From Comamonas sp. lk (GTDB taxonomy: Bacteria > Pseudomonadota > Gammaproteobacteria > Burkholderiales > Burkholderiaceae_C), in assembly GCA_945901215.1 (NCBI GenBank), contig CAMDKE010000009.1, forward strand, positions 1 through 19,852: a stretch of DNA of 19,852 nucleotides, written 5' to 3'. The position numbers were made by a program, and so were the translations under genes. Of the stretch, positions 15,214 to 19,852 are shown one piece after another; within the stretch, counting starts at the first letter, position 1; every line of letters begins with the position of its first letter. Under the pieces are notes generated by a model that saw only the letters and a program-made list of their open reading frames with translations, searched no databases and was not told where the DNA came from.

Positions 15214-15473
15214 CAGAGCGTCGAATGCTCGTCGGCAAAAGAACCTTGCGCGTCGTGCAAGGCGTTCCATTCTTCGACCGCTTGAGCGGCTTGATCCTGG
15301 CGCAGCGCCCGCGCCTGCTTTTGCTCGACCACAAAGGCGGTCAGCAACACTTCGGCGGTGGCTGACAGGTTGGATGTGCAGCCTTTGAGGTCCACAATCA
15401 GGCTTTCGCTCAGGGTGAGATTGACCGGGCGTTTGCGGGAAATGGCGGGAGTGTTTGGACTGTAGTCCGGCAT
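15213..15473 (-). CDS. ccdA: CcdA-family antitoxin
   Basis: This 86-residue protein has the CcdA layout. An N-terminal ribbon-helix-helix part (SRKRPVNLTLSESLIVDLKG, about 12-31) serves DNA binding and dimerisation. A charged C-terminal tail (AVEEWNALHDAQGSFADEHSTL) wraps the toxin; the FADE segment is typical of chromosomal CcdA. GGAG (15479-15482) lies 5 nt before the ATG. It is the first gene of ccdA-ccdB. The palindrome at 15488-15514 lies just upstream and is the likely autoregulatory operator bound by CcdA or the CcdA-CcdB complex. Confidence 0.88.
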   Translation of the reverse strand: MPDYSPNTPAISRKRPVNLTLSESLIVDLKGCTSNLSATAEVLLTAFVVEQKQARALRQDQAAQAVEEWNALHDAQGSFADEHSTL

Positions 15474-15487
15474 AAAGGCTCCAAGGA

Positions 15488-15514
15488 GTTTATGCGCATC
15501 TTATGCGCATAAAC
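15488..15514. promoter_or_regulatory. 27-bp palindromic operator of ccdAB
   Basis: Perfect 12-bp inverted arms, GTTTATGCGCAT (15488-15499) and ATGCGCATAAAC (15503-15514), flank a CTT spacer. The TTATGCGCAT core also repeats directly with an 11-bp period, about one helical turn. It starts 15 nt upstream of the ccdA ATG and fits cooperative binding of ribbon-helix-helix dimers. Function is inferred from position. Confidence 0.75.
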
Positions 15515-15562
15515 CTGGGGCGATCGGCATGCGGGTCCTATTCCAATCCCGCGCCCGGGGAC

Positions 15563-15568
15563 TAGAAT
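15563..15568 (+). promoter_or_regulatory. Predicted -10 element of the gcv operon
   Basis: TAGAAT lies 7 nt before the 5' edge of the glycine riboswitch (15575), the correct distance for a -10 box. No good -35 is visible 16-18 nt upstream, so an activator or an extended element may be used. Confidence 0.5.
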
Positions 15569-15574
15569 GACCGC

Positions 15575-15733
15575 GTCAGGAGAGAGTCGCAAGACCGCCG
15601 AAGGCTGAACGCTCAGGCAAAAGGACTGACTTTTTATTCTGTTGGAGAGAGGCGGCCCCTCAATGCCGCCCACCGAAGGGGCAATGCGCTACAAGTTTGC
15701 AGCGTTGAATCTCTCAGGTAAAGCGGACAACAG
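15575..15733 (+). promoter_or_regulatory. Tandem glycine riboswitch
   Basis: Two glycine aptamers lie in series upstream of gcvT. Aptamer 1 (15575-15630) is closed by P1 GTCAG/CTGAC and contains GGAGAG, CCGAAGG and CTCAGGCAAAAGGAC. Aptamer 2 (15639-15733) is closed by P1 CTGTTG/CAACAG and contains GGAGAG, CACCGAAGGGGCAA and CTCTCAGGTAAAGCGGAC. These are the conserved elements of the gcvT-type glycine riboswitch, and the 8-nt T-rich linker is typical of the tandem form. Glycine binding should turn on gcvTHP, so the cleavage system is made when glycine is in excess. Aptamer 1 has a short P3 arm. No intrinsic terminator follows, which points to translational control. Confidence 0.95.
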
Positions 15734-15746
15734 GGTTACCGGCCTG

Positions 15747-15781
15747 CAGCGCGTGGGGTCGATTGCCTTGGAGTCCCGCTG
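15747..15781 (+). promoter_or_regulatory. Possible expression platform hairpin over gcvT start
   Basis: CAGCG (15747-15751) can pair with CGCTG (15777-15781), with further GG/CC pairing inside. This would enclose the ribosome binding site GGAG (15770-15773) and place the first base of the GTG start in the stem. It could be the switch through which the glycine aptamers control translation. This is inference from complementarity only. Confidence 0.35.
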
Positions 15782-16899
15782 TGTCAGACACCCCCCTTCT
15801 TCACACCCCTCTGCACGCATTGCACCTGGAGCTTGGCGCTCGCATGGTGCCCTTTGCCGGCTACAGCATGCCGGTCCAGTACCCCCAAGGCCTGATCGCC
15901 GAACACCGCCACACCCGCAGCCAGGCCGGCTTGTTTGATGTGTCCCACATGGGCCAGCTCACCCTGTCGGGGCCGCAGGCCAGCTTGGCGCTGGAGTCGC
16001 TCATTCCTATGGATGTGCTGGGCCTGGGCCTGGGGCGCCAGCGCTACGGTTTGCTGCTCAACGACGAGGGCGGCGTCCTGGATGATTTGATGTTTACCCG
16101 CTGCGCAGACCACTTGTTGCTGGTGGTCAATGGCGCTTGCAAGGCCGCCGATCTGGCGCACCTGCAGGCCCGTATCGGGCAGCGCTGCCGCATCACACCG
16201 CTGGAAACACACGCCCTGCTGGCTTTGCAAGGTCCGGCGGCGGCCACAGCCCTGGAGCGTGTGGTGCCGGGCGTGGCTGCATTGGTGTTTATGTCGGGCG
16301 GTCACTTTGGGTGGGCCGGTCACGCGCTATTCATCACGCGCAGCGGCTACACCGGCGAGGACGGGTTTGAGATCTCGGTTCCCCAGGCGGGCGCAGACGC
16401 TTTAGCGCGCGCTTTGCTGGCACAACCCGAGGTGCTGCCCATCGGCCTGGGTGCACGCAATTCGCTGCGGCTAGAAGCTGGTTTGTGCCTCTACGGCAAC
16501 GAGCTTGACGCGCAGACCACACCCGCCCAGGCGCAACTGCTGTGGGCCGTTCAGAAAGTACGGCGCACGGGGGGCGCACGGGCGGGTGGCTTCCCTGGCG
16601 CAGAGCGGGTTTTGCACGAGATCGGGCACGGTTGCGATCGCCTTCGCGTGGGGCTGCTGGCGCTGGAGCGGGTGCCGGTGCGCGAACACACGGCCTTGCA
16701 GGACGCGGCGGGCCAGCCGATTGGCCAGGTCAGCAGCGGCTTGCTTGGACCTAGTGTGGACCGCGCCATCGCCATGGGCTGCGTCGATCGCCGCTACGCA
16801 GACGTAGGCACCCAGGTGGTTGCCATGGTGCGCGGCAAACCCGTTCCCATGCAGGTCTGCGCCCTGCCGTTTGTGCCGCACCGCTACCACCGCGGCTAA
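15781..16899 (+). CDS. gcvT: Glycine cleavage system T protein (aminomethyltransferase)
   Basis: This 372-residue T protein starts from a GTG at 15781, chosen because GGAG lies 7 nt upstream and because MSDTPLLHTPLHALHLELGA is the normal N-terminus; a TTG at 15763 in the same frame lacks a ribosome binding site. Conserved segments include MVPFAGYSMPVQYPQGLIAE, GLFDVSHMGQLTLSG, SGYTGEDGFEISVP, and GARNSLRLEAGLCLYGNELD. GcvT transfers the methylene group from the aminomethyl-lipoyl arm of GcvH to tetrahydrofolate, releasing ammonia. It is the first gene behind the glycine riboswitch, with gcvH 50 nt downstream. The sequence appears intact, with a length usual for the family. Confidence 0.95.
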   Translation: MSDTPLLHTPLHALHLELGARMVPFAGYSMPVQYPQGLIAEHRHTRSQAGLFDVSHMGQLTLSGPQASLALESLIPMDVLGLGLGRQRYGLLLNDEGGVLDDLMFTRCADHLLLVVNGACKAADLAHLQARIGQRCRITPLETHALLALQGPAAATALERVVPGVAALVFMSGGHFGWAGHALFITRSGYTGEDGFEISVPQAGADALARALLAQPEVLPIGLGARNSLRLEAGLCLYGNELDAQTTPAQAQLLWAVQKVRRTGGARAGGFPGAERVLHEIGHGCDRLRVGLLALERVPVREHTALQDAAGQPIGQVSSGLLGPSVDRAIAMGCVDRRYADVGTQVVAMVRGKPVPMQVCALPFVPHRYHRG

Positions 16900-16949
16900 G
16901 CGAGGCGGTTTCAGTTTCCCCTTTGTTTTACTTACCTCCAGGAGATCAC

Positions 16950-17315
16950 ATGGCACTCAAATACACCGCCGAGCATGAATGGATTTTGGCTGACCAGGAC
17001 GTGGCCACGGTGGGCATTACGCACCACGCACAAGACGCCTTGGGCGACGTGGTGTTCGTTGAATTGCCCGAAGTGGGCGCGCACTTTGACCAGGGCGACG
17101 TGACCGGCGTGGTCGAGTCGGTCAAGGCCGCAGCCGACGTGTACATGCCGGTATCGGGCGAAATCGTCGCCGTCAACGACGCCTTGCGCGACGCGCCTGC
17201 CTTGGCCAATACCGACCCGCTGGGGGCGGGCTGGTTTTTCAAAGTCAAGCTCAGCGAGCCAGCGCAGCTCGACGCCTTGATGGACGAAACCGCCTACGGC
17301 GATTTCGCCAAATAA
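16950..17315 (+). CDS. gcvH: Glycine cleavage system H protein
   Basis: This 121-residue lipoyl carrier starts MALKYTAEHEWI at the ATG at 16950, with AGGAG (16940-16944) 5 nt upstream; the same frame is open to 16923 but homology starts at 16950. The lipoylated lysine is K59 in GVVESVKAAADVYMPVSGE. GcvH shuttles the aminomethyl group between GcvP, GcvT and the lipoamide dehydrogenase (L protein), the last not in this window. The LGDVVFVELPEVG segment and C-terminal GAGWFFKVKL are typical. The gene lies between gcvT and gcvP in the standard T-H-P order. Confidence 0.96.
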   Translation: MALKYTAEHEWILADQDVATVGITHHAQDALGDVVFVELPEVGAHFDQGDVTGVVESVKAAADVYMPVSGEIVAVNDALRDAPALANTDPLGAGWFFKVKLSEPAQLDALMDETAYGDFAK

Positions 17316-17378
17316 GCCCACCGCCACCTGTTGCGCCGCTGCCGCCATGGCCGCGCGCGCAACCCACCGGAGAATCTG

Positions 17379-19852
17379 ATGCACACCCCCGCCACCGCTT
17401 TGCACGCCCTGGAAAACCCAGGCGAATTCGCCGCCCGCCACATCGGCCTGAGCGCACAGGACGAGGCGCACATGCTGCACGCCATGGGCGAGACCTCGCT
17501 TGATGGGCTGATGGACGCCATCGTGCCCGCCAGTATCCGGCGCGCCGCTCCCATGCAACTACCCCCTGCCGTGGGGGAGGCCCAGGCCTTGGCAGAGCTC
17601 AAGGCCCTGGCGAAGCGCAACGTGCTGCTCAAGAGTTGGATCGGTCAGGGCTATTACGGCACCCACACTCCGGGCGTGGTGCTGCGCAACATCTTGGAGA
17701 ACCCTGCCTGGTACACGGCCTATACGCCCTACCAGGCCGAAATCAGCCAGGGCCGCATGGAGGCTTTGGTTAACTTCCAGACCATGGTGTGCGACCTCAC
17801 CGCCATGCCCATGGCCAATGCCTCCATGCTCGACGAAGCCACCGCCGCCGCCGAGGCCATGACGCTGGCGCGGCGCAGCGTCAAGAGCAGCAGTGCGGTG
17901 TTTTTGGTCGACCCCGGCTGCCACCCGCAGACCATTGCCGTGATCCAAACCCGCGCCGCGCCGCTGGGCCTGCAGGTGGTGGTGGCCGACGTGTTGGCCC
18001 ATGCGCACCACACCGATTGTTTTGCTGCGCTGGTGCAATACCCCAGCACCACCGGCGCGGTAAACGACTTTCGCCAGCTCGCCGCCGTGTTACACGCCAA
18101 ACAGGCCGCGCTGTGCGTGGCCAGCGACCTGCTGGCGCTGACTCTGCTTACACCACCGGGCGAGTGGGACGCAGACATCGTGGTGGGCAGCACGCAGCGC
18201 TTTGGCATGCCCATGGGCTGCGGCGGCCCGCACGCGGCGTTTTTTGCCTGCCGCGACGCCTACAAGCGGTCCATGCCGGGCCGTTTGGTGGGCGTGAGCG
18301 TGGATGCGCAGGGGCAAGCGGCGTACCGGCTGGCCTTGCAAACCCGCGAGCAGCACATACGGCGCGAGAAAGCCACCTCCAATATCTGCACCGCGCAGGT
18401 ACTGCCGGCCGTGGTGGCCAGCATGTTTGCGGTCTACCACGGGCCCGAGGGCCTGGTGCGCATTGCGCGGCGCGTGGCGGCCTACACCGCCATCGTTGCC
18501 AAGGGTTTGCGCAGCCTGGGCTACGCAGCCACGCACGCCAGCGCGTTTGACACGCTGCATATCGCCAGCGGCGCCCAAACGGCAAACCTGGCAGCCAAGG
18601 CGCGCAGCAAGGGCCTGAACCTGCGCCAGATCGGCGACACGGCGCTGGTGCTGTCGCTTGATGAGACCACCACGCGCCAAGACATCGACGCCCTGTGGTC
18701 GGTCTTTGCCCACGGCGACCAGGCACTGCCGCGCTGGCAGGCCTTTGAGGCCGAAGCCGGCGATTTGATTCCCGCAGCGCTGCGCCGCAGCAGTGCTTTC
18801 CTTACCCACCCTGTGTTTCGCAGCCACCACAGCGAGACGGCCATGCTGCGCTACATCCGTTGCCTCAGCGACAAAGACCTGGCGCTGGACCGCAGCATGA
18901 TCCCGCTGGGCAGTTGCACCATGAAGCTCAATGCCACCAGTGAGATGATTCCCATCACCTGGCCCGAGTTTGCCCACATGCACCCGTTTGCCCCGGCCGA
19001 CCAGTTGCAGGGCTACGCGCTGCTGGACGCCCAGCTGCGCCAGTGGCTGTGCCAGGCCACGGGCTACGCCGGTATCAGCCTGCAGCCCAATGCCGGCAGC
19101 CAGGGCGAATATGCGGGCCTGCTGGTGATACGCGCCTACCAGGCCGCCCACGGACAGGGGCACCGCAATATTTGCCTGATCCCGTCCTCGGCCCACGGCA
19201 CCAACCCGGCCAGCGCGCACATGGCCGGCCTGGAGGTGGTGGTGACCGCCTGCGACGCGCAGGGCAACGTCGACATGGACGACTTGCGCGCCAAGTGCGA
19301 GCAGCACAGCACCCACCTGGCGGCAGTGATGATTACCTACCCCAGCACCCACGGCGTGTTTGAGACCCAGGTCAAGGCCTTGTGCGCACTGGTGCACCAG
19401 CACGGCGGGCGCGTCTACGTGGACGGCGCCAACATGAACGCCCTGGTGGGCATTGCCGCTCCCGGCGAATTTGGCGGCGACGTCAGCCACCTCAATTTGC
19501 ACAAAACCTTCTGCATCCCCCACGGCGGCGGCGGCCCCGGAGTAGGCCCGGTCTGCGTGGTCGAAGACCTGGTGCCCTACCTGCCCGGCCACACCGGGGG
19601 CAGCGCAGCACACGCAGTGGCAAGCGCGGGGGCCGCAGAATTTGCCGCCGGGCCGCCCCAAGGCAAATTAGCCCCCTCGGGGGGCAGCGCAGCACACGCA
19701 GTGGCAAGCGTGGGGGCCGCAGAATTTGCCGCCGGGCCGCCCCAAGGCAAATTAGCCCCCTCGGGGGGCAGCGCAGCACACGCAGTGGCAAGCGTGGGGG
19801 CCGCAGAATTTGCCGCCGGGCCGCCCCAAGGCAAATTAGCCCCCTCGGGGGG
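17379..19852 (+). CDS. gcvP: Glycine dehydrogenase (P protein), partial, with in-frame repeat insertion
   Basis: The frame opens at ATG 17379 with GGAG (17369-17372) 6 nt upstream and runs 824 codons to the right edge without a stop. It is a single-chain P protein. The N-terminal half contains ARHIGLS, TPYQAEISQGRMEALVNFQTM and GGPHAAFFACRD. The C-terminal half contains PLGSCTMKLNATSEM, QPNAGSQGEYAGLL and the PLP-binding lysine K709 in NLHKTFCIPHGGGGPG, near K706 of E. coli GcvP. The enzyme decarboxylates glycine and passes the aminomethyl group to GcvH. After the conserved VPYLPGH, where normal proteins soon reach VGAVSAAP, the frame enters three 28-residue repeats (GGSAAHAVAS, AAEFAAGPPQGKLAPS). 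The rest of the protein, about 15-20 percent, lies beyond the window. Whether it resumes downstream decides between an insertion, a pseudogene and an assembly artefact. Confidence 0.9.
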   Translation, partial: MHTPATALHALENPGEFAARHIGLSAQDEAHMLHAMGETSLDGLMDAIVPASIRRAAPMQLPPAVGEAQALAELKALAKRNVLLKSWIGQGYYGTHTPGVVLRNILENPAWYTAYTPYQAEISQGRMEALVNFQTMVCDLTAMPMANASMLDEATAAAEAMTLARRSVKSSSAVFLVDPGCHPQTIAVIQTRAAPLGLQVVVADVLAHAHHTDCFAALVQYPSTTGAVNDFRQLAAVLHAKQAALCVASDLLALTLLTPPGEWDADIVVGSTQRFGMPMGCGGPHAAFFACRDAYKRSMPGRLVGVSVDAQGQAAYRLALQTREQHIRREKATSNICTAQVLPAVVASMFAVYHGPEGLVRIARRVAAYTAIVAKGLRSLGYAATHASAFDTLHIASGAQTANLAAKARSKGLNLRQIGDTALVLSLDETTTRQDIDALWSVFAHGDQALPRWQAFEAEAGDLIPAALRRSSAFLTHPVFRSHHSETAMLRYIRCLSDKDLALDRSMIPLGSCTMKLNATSEMIPITWPEFAHMHPFAPADQLQGYALLDAQLRQWLCQATGYAGISLQPNAGSQGEYAGLLVIRAYQAAHGQGHRNICLIPSSAHGTNPASAHMAGLEVVVTACDAQGNVDMDDLRAKCEQHSTHLAAVMITYPSTHGVFETQVKALCALVHQHGGRVYVDGANMNALVGIAAPGEFGGDVSHLNLHKTFCIPHGGGGPGVGPVCVVEDLVPYLPGHTGGSAAHAVASAGAAEFAAGPPQGKLAPSGGSAAHAVASVGAAEFAAGPPQGKLAPSGGSAAHAVASVGAAEFAAGPPQGKLAPSG
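19601..19852. repeat. Three tandem copies of an 84-bp stem-loop repeat inside gcvP
   Basis: Units span 19601-19684, 19685-19768 and 19769-19852. They are identical except for one base: C at 19627 in unit 1 and T at the matching positions 19711 and 19795. Each unit has dyad symmetry: GGGGGC and AATTTGCC on one side (19628-19633, 19639-19646), a 15-nt loop, then GGCAAATT and GCCCCC (19662-19669, 19671-19676). The joint between units, CCCCCTCGGGGGG, is also palindromic. This looks like a REP- or MITE-type element, and similar GC-rich elements are, as I recall, dispersed in Comamonadaceae genomes. The 84-bp length keeps the gcvP frame open (28 codons each). The window stops exactly at a unit end. 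Confidence 0.9.

Noticed and set aside
15763..15780. TTG start for gcvT
   Set aside because: The GTG at 15781 has GGAG at the correct distance and matches the normal N-terminus of T proteins.
18090..19661. 523-codon open frame antisense to gcvP
   Set aside because: It opposes a clear gcvP reading frame with family motifs throughout; long antisense frames are expected in high-GC coding DNA. Its product is low-complexity and lacks a recognisable family.
19601..19852. 84-bp repeats considered as a CRISPR array
   Set aside because: The units are contiguous and near-identical without unique spacers, and no cas gene is present.

Overview
The window looks like a chromosomal segment of a high-GC betaproteobacterium, most likely Burkholderiales and probably Comamonadaceae. 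That assignment is inferred from the mix of genes (paired cyanophycin synthetases with their ABC transporter and DUF1854 partner, an ImuA/ImuB cassette, a glycine-riboswitch gcvTHP operon) and from codon style. No rRNA or species marker is present. No tRNA, IS element or CRISPR array was seen.

Left part (1-3277): the window opens inside a PhoB-like response regulator on the minus strand. It is followed by an AT-richer patch with two tandem operator-like dyads, a dhaL-dhaK pair (dihydroxyacetone-type kinase subunits, no dhaM in view), an Ohr peroxidase gene, and an internally deleted remnant of a class II glutamine amidotransferase gene. Base use here is visibly more AT-rich than in the rest of the window, and with the gene debris this reads as an accessory or rearranged patch.

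Middle (3278-14513): minus-strand genes, in transcription order, are cphA' (truncated, with a degenerate Mur-type P-loop), cphA (complete cyanophycin synthetase), a Bcr/CflA-type MFS exporter, then imuA-imuB (SOS mutagenesis accessory genes behind a clear LexA box). Divergent from cphA' are an ABC exporter fused to an N-terminal globular domain and zinc ribbon, and a DUF1854 gene. The four genes around 9.3-14.5 kb form a cyanophycin (Asp-Arg polymer) nitrogen-storage locus. No cyanophycinase is in view.

Right part (14526-19852): a minus-strand trio of ccdA-ccdB (gyrase-targeting toxin-antitoxin) and an Mpo1-like membrane protein, with a 27-bp palindromic operator before ccdA. Facing away from it is a tandem glycine riboswitch followed by gcvT-gcvH-gcvP, the glycine cleavage operon. 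gcvP runs off the right edge. Its last 84 codons are an in-frame array of three near-identical 84-bp units with stem-loop symmetry, inserted just after the conserved LPGH segment, and the window ends exactly at a unit boundary. This is the most unusual feature here: either a repeat element has invaded gcvP in frame, or an assembly has collapsed or chained a dispersed repeat at a contig end.
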